Assembly: GCA_964036045.1 (NCBI GenBank)
Contig: OZ038381.1
Location: 66,340,242-66,404,241, forward strand
Direction of reading: 5' to 3'
DNA length: 64,000 bases
Source of the DNA: Eutreptiella sp. 'Long Island Sound 2002'
Taxonomy: Eukaryota; Euglenozoa; Euglenophyceae; Eutreptiales; Eutreptiaceae
Of the stretch, positions 1 to 11,200 are shown piece after piece (the first letter of the stretch is position 1; every line of letters begins with the position of its first letter). The position numbers and the translations under genes are program-made. A model generated the notes under the pieces. That model saw only the letters and a list, made by a program, of their open reading frames with translations, searched no databases and had not been told where the DNA came from.

Positions 1-800
1 CGATGTGTTCTGCTTTAGTCTTCCAGGGCCTCTCCCTGCTACCAGAAAAGGCTTCTGGTTTGCTCACACTTGTGCTTGTTCCCTGTATTTGTTTCAGAAA
101 ACACTTGCTGAGTTTCCACAACTCAAATCGAATTCCACACAAACGTAATGTGGAACAAGTCCAGGCACCCGATGAATCAAATCAGGATAAGTCCTTCCAC
201 AGTCAAAACATGTGTAACAAAGAGGGGCTGCAGATCGACAAAGGTAGATCTGAATACAAAGCTCGAAATTATATGATTTTGTGTGAAACCTGGCATGCCT
301 CAGGCCTCCATGATGGCACAAAGCACTTCATGTGCACTCTTTTGGATAAAATGGAGTTGGCTAGAAATCTGGGGCAAAGGAGTCGGGCCAGACACAGGAT
401 ATGGCTTGGCCAGCTTGGCAAAGCAATTCAATTCAGAATGTGTTAAAACGTAGAACCACAATACGTGGTACAATCAGTTGAGTATAGCGGTCTTGAGGTG
501 CGGTACCACTAGGCTTAACCTACAAGGCCTTGGGCAAGAGGTGCCTACGTTATTTCGGTATTACCTCCATGAAGGAAGATACCTCCGCTCAGTTGAGTGG
601 TAGGGGTGAACTTCATAGGGGGCAAGGGTTATAACCCTAGTACTTTGAGAAAGTGTACTTTAAACTTCCAAGGAGTGATAGAAATGATTAAGTTAGTCTC
701 AAGACCAACAGAAGGGCTTTTAGCGGGGGCTTGGCCTGGATCAAGCCCCCCAAGGAAGACATGGTAGTGACTATTTCTTACTCGGGTCGCTAATGTTCCC
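1..800. other. left-edge unassigned sequence
   Basis: No recognised gene. The only sizeable open frame (3-446, plus, 147 codons) has no domain or motif I recognise and lies at the window edge, so it could be a fragment or chance. A short stretch around 480-610 mixes CTCAGTTGAGTGG-type words, without a convincing fold. Nothing else is supported. Confidence 0.3.
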
Positions 801-2000
801 CGACACATGCACCCACCCCAAAGAAAAAGGGGCGGCGCCCCCCGGCTACACACCCGCGGGACGGGCGGCCAGCGAAGGGCGAGTACCTGACCCTGAAAAC
901 CCCTCACCTCAGTACTAAGAGCCCCCCTCCCCCGGGGAACTACCTGTCACACAGGCGGCTTGCTCCATCGAAAGAGCCATGCGAGCAACGGGGCTAATCG
1001 ACCCCGGACTTCGGCACAACGAGGCCACAGCCAGCGGTCAGCGGACCTCCATTGCCCGCCAAAAGGGCGAGCAGCCGGGGGAAGGTGAGTGCCCAAACCC
1101 AGACACCCCTCACAAATGTGGGAACACCCCCTCCTTGGACGCGATCCTGTCATCCCAACAGCCTGCAACGCTTAGCCTTCAAGACCGTCAGTAACAGGCC
1201 CCCAACCTCGCTTCCCCTGCACTTAACGAACAGGGGCATCTGGCCCCAGCTGCACACCCGAGTGACAAGCGGCGGAGCGGCCAGGGGAGGTTGAGTGCCT
1301 GAACAGAGACACCCCGCATCTGGACAAGAAGAAACCTACCCCTGGACAGCCTCCTATTGCCCCTGCTTCGCGCTATATCTGAAAGAGCATGCGAGCCACG
1401 GGGCAAGTGCCAGGCCCCTGCCCCGTGTCCAGCCTATGGACAGCAGACCCCTATTGCCCGCCCAAAGGCTGAGAGGCCGGGGAGCGGTGGGTGACTGAGC
1501 TCACAGACCCCTTACAGAGGCACAAGGTGCCCCCCCCCCCCCTCTGAAAGCCTTCCTCTAACCTCTAAAGCGGGCAACGCCAGCTCCGAAGAGCGTCTGC
1601 AGTGAGGTTGCTGACAGCCCCCCAAACCGACATGCCCGACGCCAGAGGAACGAAGCCAATGCGCCCCGGCTGCACACCCGAAGGACGGGCGGTCGAGGGA
1701 GGGCCAGTACCTTAGAGCAGACACCCCTTATCTTGGTAAGAAGACCCCCTGCCCGAGCAACCTCCTGCCATCCCCGCGGGGCCGTATCCAAAAGGGCATG
1801 CGAGCAATCAGGCCAGTACCGGGTCCCCACTACCGCACGCCGCACCCGAAAACTAGTGGTCAAAAGACCCCGATTGTCCACCCCAAATACCAGTAGCCCG
1901 GAGAAGGTGAGTGCCTGAACTCAGAATCCCCTCACAGAGGCCCCAGACACCCCCTCCCCCCTTTCTGCTACCTCAACAGCGCGCAACACCAGGTGGCAGG
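800..2000. repeat. degenerate ~205-bp tandem array (~410-bp double units)
   Basis: The motif family 'GTGAGTGCCTGAAC...CAGACACCCCTCAC' recurs near 880, 1085, 1289, 1487, 1708 and 1905, spaced about 200-220 bp. A second anchor, 'CATGCGAGC', recurs at about 976, 1389 and 1797, spaced about 410 bp, so pairs of units form a double repeat. Units are strongly diverged and C-rich on the plus strand. Short open frames in it (for example on the minus strand between 947 and 1881) follow the repeat and show no protein family. The role is unknown; it resembles old minisatellite sequence. Confidence 0.6.
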
Positions 2001-2309
2001 AGCATGTGCTATGGGACCCATGACGGGCCTCGAAAACCCTCGTCCCCAATGACAAAAGTACAAGTGCAGCGGGCTCCGGTCGCCTGCCTGTTGGAAGAGC
2101 GGCCGTGGTGGACACTTAAAGGGAGACAGGAAGGGAGGTGCAAGGACCCACCCACCCCCCCGGCACAGGAGAAACTGAGCAAGGCACTCGAGTAGAAACG
2201 CGGAGGGGTGTCGACCACATGGGGCGGCCCTACCAGCGCCCTGCAAGAGAACCTCGCGAAGTGCGCATGCGACAGCACGGGGGGGAAGGGACGCCGACAG
2301 CGCGGGAGC

Positions 2310-2915
2310 TGTTGTGATTCATTGCCAGAAGAAGTTTGTTCCTCAGAGCTCAAGTAGTTTCCAAATTCGAAATCAATACAAGCAACCCCGGAGCACTTAG
2401 ACTTTTTTAATCTTTTTTGCGAGAATGCAGAAAGTTTGAGTAATTTTTCGCCACGTCCAAATGCAGAATGGTAAGACCAACAAGAGAAAAAGCAAGTACC
2501 CAGCGCAAACGTTCCGGCACTCAATGAGGAAATCACAGGGCGACCGAACCACAAATGTAAGCTCTGCTGCCCTAGCAGGGCCCTCCTCAGCACATCATGT
2601 CTAAGACAACAGTGATCCAACAGAAGCTATGTACCAACACCGGAAGAATTATGCAGTCCACGATCAGGATATTGTTTCATAATTAAAGCGCCACTGCACC
2701 GATTAATACATTCATAAGTTTTTGCCTGCGGCTTCAGTCAGCGTCCGTGACCTAAATTTATTGAATATTTTTTTCAGATTTCGGCGACGGCTGCAATGTA
2801 GCAGAAAGTCTTGTCCCAGACAAGTCAGGAACACAGGATGAAATGCGTGAAACAATTTTAGGCCAAGACAGTGCAAAGCAACTTTGATTTGGTGAACGCA
2901 GTACAAAAGCTCTCG
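2310..2915 (-). repeat. family T copy 1, distal terminal repeat
   Basis: Aligns block by block with 3807-4417 and with the two repeats of copy 2. It ends on the plus-strand left side at 'TGTTGTGATTCATTGCC', equivalent to 'TGTTGTAATGGATTGCC' at 3807. The right edge is placed where similarity stops beyond 'GCAGTACAAAAGCTCTC'. Open frames inside (for example 2009-2620 minus) are not supported as genes. Confidence 0.55.
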
Positions 2916-3226
2916 GGCAAAAAGGGCCAACCCAATCTGACCCATGCCTTCATTTCCCTCATCGCTGATTTGATGTCTCCTGGTATTCATCACTGAGGAC
3001 TTATGTCTCAAGTTGACTCGGGGTGCAGGAAGCCACAGGCGTCTGGAGTAACCCCAGAAAGCCAGCGCTGCTCGTAGTCTACGCCGTGCAAGCAGATAGA
3101 AGGACTCTTGACTGAAGTCGACCGAGACGTTGATGCACGTACTGCCCGTCAGCCGAAGCACTCTGCACTCACAAGGCTCGCCGCCGTGTTGATAATGACA
3201 GCGTCCAAGACACATTCTTGCCAGTG

Positions 3227-3775
3227 TACATTCTGTTGATGAGCAGCTTGGAAGTCAATCCTAATCGGCGAGAGGAACTTGAACATCGGCACGTCAAATT
3301 GCTGTTGCTAAACATTCCAATCTGACGGCAAGAACCGGAGATCGAGAGCATCTGGATGAAACGGCCCCGTCCGGTGGATTTTGTTGTCGGATTCTTTGAC
3401 CCGGGGTTTCATCAATTTGATCATGGCTCTCTCGAGCAATTTCATCCACAATGAATTCATCCCATTAAAGTACTGATCAATCATATCCAATCACTTCTTG
3501 GCGTTGGTAATGTCCTTTGCGAGGAACTGCAATTTTTTGTCGAACGTCGCGTTGTGGATTTTACCGTGGGCTTCCACTTCAATCGTTGCTTGGATTGTTT
3601 GGTGCCCATCTCTGACAGACGTTGTGGACTTCCTAAACACATTGACAAGTGACCCCGATAGCTTCTTGTGTGCCAGTTCCTTCACGCATAATGCTCTATA
3701 CGCCATCAAATGTGATAAGCACAGCTTTTGCAAGATGAGTGGTACGGAGGAAAGGTTCCACTTTGGATTCTTCAT
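3227..3775 (-). pseudogene. decayed interior protein of family T, function unknown
   Basis: The minus-strand frame begins with the word KNPKWNL (ATG at 3773-3775) and runs to a TGA at 3491-3493, then continues in the same frame through 3490-3308 to another stop. The segment IQATIEVEA...KKLQFLAKD is conserved in the copy-2 interior on the plus strand (about 21,815-21,920, IQATIEVEAEKKINNATLEKKLEFLAKD). Conservation at the amino-acid level with several differing codons argues that it was once translated. No known domain is recognised; a charged, probably helical protein is all that can be said. It could be a structural gag-like product of a small retroelement. Confidence 0.45.
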
Positions 3776-3806
3776 AGGAACTAACTCAATGACGTCAATG
3801 TCACGA

Positions 3807-4417
3807 TGTTGTAATGGATTGCCGGGTGTGGTTTTTGCCCTTGGAGTTCAAGTAGTTTCGAAATTGAAAATCAATACAAGCAACCCCAGTGTTCTTAAGC
3901 ACTTAGACTATTTCAATCTTCCTGCAAGAATGCAAAAAGTTTGAAAGCTTTTTTGCCAGGTCCGAATGCAGAAAGGTAATACAAAAAAAGAAAAAGCAAG
4001 TACCCACTGCAAGCACTCCGGCACTCAATGAAGAAGTCAAACCGCGTCTGAACCACAAATGCAAGTTTTGCTGCCCTAGCAGGGCCCTCTTCACCACATC
4101 ATGTCTAAAATAACAGTGGATCCAACAGAAGCTATGTACCAAAAGGGGAACAAATATGCAGTCAACGATCAGGATGTTGTTTCATAAATAAAGCGTCACT
4201 CCACAGAATAATACATTGACAAGTTGTTGCCTGCGGCTTGAGTGAGCGCGCATGACCTAAACTTATTGAATATTAATTCAGATCCGGCGACGGCTTCAAT
4301 GTAGCAAAAAACCTGGTCCCAGGGAAGTAAGGAACACGGGATGAAATGCATGAAAGAATTCTAGACCAAGACAGTGTATTGCAACTGTGATGCCGTGCAA
4401 GCAGTACAAAAACTCTT
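3807..4417 (-). repeat. family T copy 1, proximal terminal repeat
   Basis: Direct repeat partner of 2310-2915. The junction to the interior, 'TTGAGTTAGTTCCTATGAAG' on the minus strand, is the same as the junction found in copy 2 at about 21,640, which shows the unit order is conserved between the two copies. Confidence 0.55.
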
Positions 4418-4429
4418 GGGGACAAGACG

Positions 4430-5300
4430 GTGTCCCCAGTGGCGTGCTCTGGAGTGAATTCATCATCCTTGCCGTGTGCAACACTTTGGGGCGGGCTGTA
4501 ACTGATTGTGTTTCCCTTGCCCTCGTCGTCGTTACAGTTGGAGCATTCGCCCGCCTCTACTAGCAAAGCACGTGCAAACTCAGGCTCCTGACCGGTGATG
4601 CACCCACGGTCTGCCTTCAGTACCTTCTGGCTTGCCTTCCCGGCGTGGCAGAGCCGCCCGGGCTAACCCCTGGCCAGCTCCATGACGTCCCGGCTGGCAT
4701 ACGTCACAACAACGATGGCGGATGCCAAAAGCGAACACGCCTGGCCCTCGGCCCCTCGGTTGCTTGACCTCAGGCATTCCATATGGTGCTTTCTGCAGCG
4801 GATGACACCGAGGTTGTATTTCTGCAGACGTGCATCACCATCTGCGGGGCGGTCCCTGAGCGCTGCAGTGCTGGCGGCCCTATCAGCACGTCTTGTGGCC
4901 GGTTTCTTGACCAGCGTGCCTTCTTTGTTATTTCCACGAAGAAGGGCCGCTTGCGCACATTTTTTCCTGCCTAGGCCTTTTGCGCTTTCTCCGACATTGC
5001 TTTTTCGTCATCCGACAGACTCACACTGTCCACCCCTTCCTGTAACCTGTCCTCCTCCAGATTTAACACCCACACGCACCACAACCTCCGCCACTGCAAT
5101 ACCCCCTCCTTGCTCACCGTGCTTTCAGGCGTGGCAGGCCCATAGTGGTAGGGCTGACTGAGAGTGAACCCTGCTGTGTCGGCTACCTTCACCTCTTCCC
5201 ACCAGTGATCGCCTGATCTCCCGGGCTTTTTCAGCAGGGCGATCGGTTCCTTCCTATTTGCCACACTCTGGGAATTTCCCTTGGCCTCCGTTTTCACCAT
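4430..5300 (-). pseudogene. coding-like remnant, unknown protein
   Basis: On the minus strand, an ATG at 5298-5300 opens 109 codons ending in an acidic/basic stretch (SDDEKAMSEKAQK) at 4971. A second frame then stays open from about 4,960 to 4,420 with a single TAG near 4,670; around 180 codons with one stop is unlikely by chance. It includes CSNCNDDEGKG and a Ser/Ala-rich region. A competing frame also looks protein-like in 4770-4958, so the exact path is uncertain. It abuts the family T repeat. No family recognised; it may be the host or element sequence into which copy 1 inserted. Confidence 0.35.
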
Positions 5301-5429
5301 TCGGGTGGGGGCATGGGCGGGTTCGTCTCCTCCTCGCCCGTCCTCCGCGGCTGGGGAGTTGCTTCCCTCGGGGATCGGGGTTTTCTTGGGCCCCGGATGT
5401 GCTTTGGTCTTCTGTCGTCTAGCTGTTGG

Positions 5430-5900
5430 GTAAGGCCTACAACATCACAAACGGAGATAAACAGAAGGAGGAAAAAAAAAGGAAACGTGGTAACAGGCAA
5501 AAAGGGACACCAAAGACAAACCGAGAAATGTGCATGCACAAATGTGGAACAAAAGTACATAGGCACCTTGATGCTTTGGGTTCTGTCGAATGTTTTCTTT
5601 TGTTCTGTTGTTCACGTCTTCATTCGGCTTGCACGTAGGGCAACAACGCAAATAGCAGGGGAGCAAAAAAAAAGCGGAATCACTGCATCAGAAGAAGGGC
5701 AGCAAAGACAAACCGAGAAGCGTGCATGCACAAATGTGGCACACAGATACATACCCTGGGCAGCGACACAAACAGCAGGGAGGCAAAAAAAAAAAACATG
5801 AATCCATTGCATTAGAAAGGGGGGACCAAAGTCGAACTGAGAAACGTGCACAGACAAATGTGGCACACATATACATACCGTGCGTTGTGCTGGCCTTTCT
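5430..5900. repeat. three A-rich tandem units
   Basis: Three related segments each carry an A run followed by 'AAAGACAAACCGAGAARYGTGC...CAAATGTGG' or a close variant, anchored near 5519, 5711 and 5834 (spacing 192 and 123 bp). Each is preceded by a variant of 'CAAACAGCAGGGAGGCAAAAAAA'. The A runs suggest possible SINE-like or retroposed tails, but no promoter boxes or flanking duplications were found. Frames through it (for example 5313-5801) are not supported as genes. Confidence 0.5.
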
Positions 5901-6189
5901 GAGTTCCATTCTGCGTACGAACAAGCGGTCGACGCAGCACACAACCTTCTCATCAATGTGTGGTGAAAAAAGACTGCACAAGGCACAACTGTGAGGGACT
6001 GAACAATGAAAGCCAAGGGAAGAAAATCATACCTGCCAGGGGCAACCGGTCCCTGCAGGTACCACCAATTAACCCTCAGGTCTCAAGGAGGCCAAGGCCC
6101 CTCAGTGTTGCCGGGCCCTTTACCCTCGCTTGCGACATGCCACCCTGCAACGTTACAGGCACCTCGTTCCCTGTGCAAACGATTTTAGT

Positions 6190-6465
6190 CGGTAAGACAT
6201 GTTGGTAGATGTGGGTACATGTCTGATTATTGTGCGGGTAAAAGCATGTGCCTTCTTACCCACAAATGTACCCGCGCGGGTGTGGGTAAAAAAACACAAA
6301 AACACCCGACTTCTAGAAACCTTGCAAAAAAGGCATAATGAAGAAAAACGAATGTCCGCATCGTGTTCAGCGGCATCATCATCCACGATTTCACTTATCA
6401 ACTCATGAACACCCACAAGAATCATTTTTGCGGGTAAAAACACACACGTACCCACACCCATAGTC
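6190..6465. repeat. short foldback (MITE-like) element with internal hairpin
   Basis: Near the ends, 'TGTGGGTACATGT' (about 6212) and 'ACACGTACCCACA' (about 6447) are inverted copies. Inside, around 6257-6291, 'TTACCCACA' and 'TGTGGGTAA' flank the palindrome 'CCCGCGCGGG', giving a strong stem. 'GCGGGTAAAA' also recurs near 6235 and 6434. Size and inverted ends fit a small non-autonomous DNA transposon or foldback; no target duplication was confirmed. Confidence 0.4.
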
Positions 6466-6542
6466 AAAGGAATATATCATCAAAAAGGCGGAAGATCAGG
6501 GTGGGAGAAAGAGAGAGGTGCAAGAAAAGGGGCGTGGTTGTT

Positions 6543-6830
6543 TCATGCGTACTTAGTGCAAGGGTAGACCCAGGTCGGGGCTGCATTGGTAGCCATCGCT
6601 CGGCCAAGGCCCTGTAGGTAGATGCTAATCCCTTCATTCAGAAAAGCTGAATGTCTATGAATCGCATTGAGGGGGAAGTGCCCTACAGTTAGTTCCCTGT
6701 CGTAATCAAAGTCACAAAAAGAGGAACTGTCCTGAAAACCCAGATATGTGTGTACATCCAATCTACTGTTGAAAAGATCCATGAGTTCCCTCTCTTCTTG
6801 AGTCAGATGAACCGGTATAGCTACAGGCAG
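6543..6830 (-). CDS. exon-like open frame, unknown protein (3' end)
   Basis: The minus frame reads without stops from at least 6830 to a TGA at 6543 and looks like natural protein, with mixed hydrophobic and charged words such as LTQEERELMDLFNSR, VHTYLGFQDSSSFCDFDYD and NAAPTWVYPCTKYA. It ends close to the left terminal repeat of family T copy 2, and the open frame continues a little into that repeat. It has no recognised domain. It could be the last exon of a host gene or a piece of another element; no splice site is proven. Confidence 0.35.
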   Translation of the reverse strand: MPVAIPVHLTQEERELMDLFNSRLDVHTYLGFQDSSSFCDFDYDRELTVGHFPLNAIHRHSAFLNEGISIYLQGLGRAMATNAAPTWVYPCTKYA

Positions 6831-7720
6831 GTTCTCTGACCAGTCTAAGCAGAAATTATAAGCAGGGCTTTTCTCCCAGAGGTTTCGGTCTGCGTGCAGC
6901 GCATCACAGTTTCATTTCACTGTCTTGGTTCAAAATTGTTTCACGCATTTCATCCTGTGTTCCTTACTTCCCTGGGACCAGGTTTTTTGCTACATTGAAA
7001 TCATCGCTGATTCTGAAAAAAATATTCAATAAGTTTAGGTCATGCGCGCTCACTCAAGCCACAGGCAACAACTTGTGAATGTATTATTCTGTGCATCCTG
7101 ATCGTTGAATGCATATTTCGTTCGGTTCTGGTACATAAATTCTGTTGCACCCACTGTTCTGTTAGAGGTGATGTGCTGAGGAGTGGCCTGCTAGGGCCTC
7201 TAAGCTTGCATTTGTGGTTCGGATGCTGTTTGAACTCTTTTTTTTTTGGAAATACACAGTTCACAGTCCAACGGGCCGCTGAGTAGGAAGGCCAGCCCAT
7301 TATACAGATCGGTGACCCACATCCCAAGTCATGGGTTAGCAGGTCGGTGGGTGGGAAGGCAAACCGGCCTTCCGCCAAAGAGTGAACGACAGTGCAAAGT
7401 GCAATGATAAAAACAGAGGTGGTATCCCCATGTGCAGTCGCCCCGTTGCCATCCCCGGGGTTGGTGGGCAACCATGGGGGTGCCCAGGGGGCTGGGAGCT
7501 ACCAGTGCTAGGCTCCAGTCATGCAAACATACGCAGAGGGGGGAGGAAACAGAGATGTCCACATCCAGGGCGTTAATGTTGGTGTCGGAGTGCCGGGGAC
7601 GGGCCGACTCGGCGCTAGTCGGTTAAAAAACAGAAAAAGGCAGAAGCAATACAGATGACAGGTACACACAGGACAAGGGTGAACAAGCAGGTGAAAATAT
7701 GGGCTGCAGCGAGCGCCGTG

Positions 7721-7930
7721 TCAATGCCTGAGGTATGTAGAGGGCCCTGATGGCGGTCTCCCACTTACTTTAGGGCAGAGATCGGGCGCAGCGCTGACTT
7801 CAGACCTGAAAGGGGAGGGCGCGGCACATCGGCAAGGACAGCAACGCATTTACACAGGGCGGGACGAGTGGAGCCAGTCGCGCGAGTGAACGGGGTTTGG
7901 TTTAGAGGAGGTGGTGGGGACGCCATCAGC
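7721..7930 (-). pseudogene. LINE-A ORF2 C-terminal fragment, separated by element B
   Basis: Continuing the ORF2 frame from the left copy of the 18-bp duplication (7931-7948, coding ANTLAL) gives ADGVPTTSSKPNPVHSRDW and onward, about 70 residues, to a TGA at 7721-7723. The frame is preserved across the duplicated target, which is direct evidence that 7930 and 14386 were once contiguous through a single copy of the duplication. Downstream to 7235 is the 3' UTR and A tail. Confidence 0.7.
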
Positions 7931-8227
7931 AAGAGCGAGTGTGTTGGCAGACGTGTGTCGGCGCGACGTGTTTCCGCGCTGTCCTGAACTTTTGGAATAT
8001 TTGGTCGTAACTCGCATACCTGCGATTTCAACTACCGTTGCCTACTGGTTTTGGCCTTCTGGTGTAATTCCACGTCGTTTGACGTATTTTGCGCCTTCTG
8101 GGGAATTGGTTTATTTTTCTGGGCATCCACGCTCCCTTGGTCGCCCTTTCCGCGTCGTCGCTCCTATTATCTGGGTCTTATTCTACAACGCTGTTGCCTT
8201 GTGCCATTATCGGGTCGAACGCCGCTC

Positions 8228-11200
8228 ATGAGAAGTCTCGAAAGCTGTCTTGGGATCGCCAATGATGCACTACTCTCTATTACCGTAATATCATCATTAA
8301 CTACCACCGTCATTAATCAACAACTTCAACTACTAGAACAAGATGAGTTGATCGGCTCCCTTGCACTTCATCACTCGCATACAGTGCCCTCCTTCCTCAA
8401 TGCGCCAAACGTCGCGTGCTGCCCCTTCCACGAGAATGGCCTCAACGTACCGACGAACAACGCTCACCACTCACAATCCTCCCACTTCCCAATCTCTTAT
8501 CTCAACCAAGTGGAATCTCCCTCACCATCCATAAGCCCGCACCATTTTTCATCTAACTATTTGCCCTCTCCAAGTGCTTCTTGCACGACACAAGAGGTAA
8601 TTGGTGCCGATGAGACCTTGACCTATGGGGAGCATGGATCGTCATCATTAGCCACCACCGTCAATAATCAACAACATCAAGAACGAGATGAGTTATTCGG
8701 CGTTGTCCATGTGCCGATCAGCTCCAATCAACTCACCAACACTCACCACCTTCAATCCTCTCACTTCCCAATCTCCCATCCCGACCAAAAGGAATTTTCT
8801 CTACGACAACACCAATATTTGCAACACACGTTATCCATTTTGAACGAACAAGACCGACTCATTAATACCATGGCCCCTTCGTGCACCACTCACGGACCTC
8901 ATCATCAACCTTCCACAACGCCATTGTCCAATACACGTCCACCGTATGTATCTCCATCTTCGCCCGTTTCGCCACTTACCACTCATGAACCACTTGCTGC
9001 ACCCCGCCAATCCCTTTCACCTTCAAAGGCCGTGTCATCCCGTTCTTCACGCCAAGTCAAACGCATGATGCGTGCCCACATCTGGCGCCAAAAAGTCCCA
9101 AAATCTAAATTCGTTGGTAGCCCCACTATCACGGGCGTCACCGGGGACGAAGTGCAAGTGGATTTCGGCGACGTGACCCGGAGTTTTGACTATACGGTGG
9201 CAAAAAGGAAATTTCCCCAACTGCTCATAGATTACTTCATGCACCACAACACCTCTCCCACTCACGCCTCACCCATAACTCCTCTTTCCTCGGTCGCTCA
9301 TGCTCCAATGTCACCTTTCGCCAACCACCCAGCCCCTAATTATCCCCCCCATTGTCCCAGTGAAAATGTTGTGAACCATCTCTCCTTGGCACAACTAGAC
9401 TCCGTGTCCGGAGTTCGTGGTGGCGCATATACACCCACTTTGAATGAATACGACGAGCTCAACCCCACGCCGACGACACCACCTACTAATTTTCCCAATC
9501 TCGTGAGCTTGTCCTTCAAGCTTCTTCAAAATGAAGAATGGAGCCGTTCGGTGATCACCCAAGACCTCAACGAGTTTCTACTTCTTGGGCTCCAAATAAA
9601 TGAAGACTTGCGAAGACGCGTATTGCTCAATCACTATTTCACGGGACATCTCGAGGTGCTCCCCGCTATTGAGAATGATCTACGACGGTCCATTATGACC
9701 GAAGCCAAGGTGTCTTACGATTCGCTTGCGCACGACTCATGTCGGGTACTTCTGCAACAACGTGTCCGCGACCATGGCTCTCAATGTGGCCAACTGCTAT
9801 TTAACTATTCAGTGGCTTGCCTCAGCACCGGCGAGGATCTAATGCGGTGCTCCACCCAACGTGAGTATTCCCTGTCTCTTACGCCCCTTTTGAATGCTCA
9901 AGAGCGCTTGCTGCGTGGAGCTGTGGGATCCCTCCAACGTGCACGATATGGACAAATTTTGTTGGCTTCCGTGGAGTGTCAGGAAGAGCTACACCGTCAT
10001 TCCTTGCTTTGCTCCCTTGTGCTAGCCGTACTATGTCTGCAAGAGTTCCAAACCCGAACCTTGACTACTGACGAGTTACTTGCTGAGCACCTCCATGCCG
10101 TGTCCGCCCATCATCCATCCAACATCATGTCACAAGAAACTGCGCATGCCTTGCATTATCACTATCACGAAGGATTGTACAATATACAGCGCAGCTCCTG
10201 GGTTGAGCGTTTCATTATCTCCCACCGGATACTATTCCACCTCGAGGGCTCCCAGCGTTCCGCCTTGTTCCAAGAGCAGTTCCTTGCCTTCCTGACCATC
10301 CTCACGCTGGCTGAGTCTCAAAGGCGGCAAGATGTGGCTTGCATTGAGCTGATTTGCTCCACCCGGCTGCGCTTTCGCCAAATGCGCGACATCTTACCCC
10401 TCTCTGTGGGTGTTCCATGCGGACTCGCCCCTTCCGGCTTCCATTGCACGACTGCTGCCCTCTGTTCACGTCACTTGCGGCGTGTACACTTAGCTTTGCT
10501 CGAACGCTACCGACGGGCCTATATCTTCGTGGAATGGCATTATGGATTTTCTAGCTGCTATGCTCTTTCAGCCGTCACCGCTCACCGCGCTATGCTGGAT
10601 GCCTCTTCCTCTGACCTCGTTACTCTCATGTCGCAGGCCACCTACGCTCTTCACTACCGCGTGAGCGCTCCCCTTTTGGATCTCCACTCGCGAACCCTCA
10701 CGCTAGCGGCGTCATGGTGCTCCAATGTGGCGATTGCACTTGCCAAATGCACTGCACTACGAAACGCCACGGCCGCCAACTCCTATGCACAGGGATATCG
10801 TGATATTCTCTCAGTGTTCTACGACTTTTGGGCACATACCCATGGCTGGATGGCAGGGATGTCTACCGTTGTTGTGGAGACACAGAGCGCATACACAGAG
10901 GTACGGCACCAGTGTCACCTGCGCCTCCACGAGCTGGCCGTTATACCTGGACCAATTGCTATTGTACTTGCCTCCGAATGCCTAGAATCCATACGGCCCG
11001 TATATGCGGGTATTTTCGCAGTCCTTGATGGCTCTGTCCTCCTGCTTGATGTGCTGGAACCCGACGAGGAGCTCCCCTTCTGCGCACCCATGGCTGATAT
11101 CCATCTTCTTTTCGAGCACTTAGACGACATGATAATCCTTGATTGCTATGGACAGCTGTGGGGCTTCGCCTTTCCTACTGAGCACGTCCGGGACAAGCGT

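Larger units (their letters stand above)
2310..4417 (-). mobile_element. family T copy 1: small element with ~600-bp terminal direct repeats
   Basis: Two direct repeats of about 606 and 611 bp (2310-2915 and 3807-4417) share long blocks, for example around 'AATATTCAATAA' and 'GCCCTAGCAGGGCCCT', and enclose about 890 bp of interior. A second copy of the same arrangement lies on the plus strand (6.88-22.8 kb). Repeat-interior-repeat structure and small size (~2.1 kb) resemble a TRIM-like non-autonomous LTR retroelement. I could not find a convincing tRNA primer site or purine tract at the repeat edges, so the LTR interpretation is inference. The interior holds a decayed, conserved reading frame on the minus strand. 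Confidence 0.55.

Noticed and set aside
2009-2620. 203-codon minus-strand ORF
   Set aside because: It runs across the boundary of the family T repeat into unrelated sequence and is broken in the other three copies of the repeat.
7949-8230. Dinoflagellate spliced-leader relic at the 5' end of element B
   Set aside because: I looked for the conserved leader sequence at the element start and did not find it; its absence does not exclude such a host.
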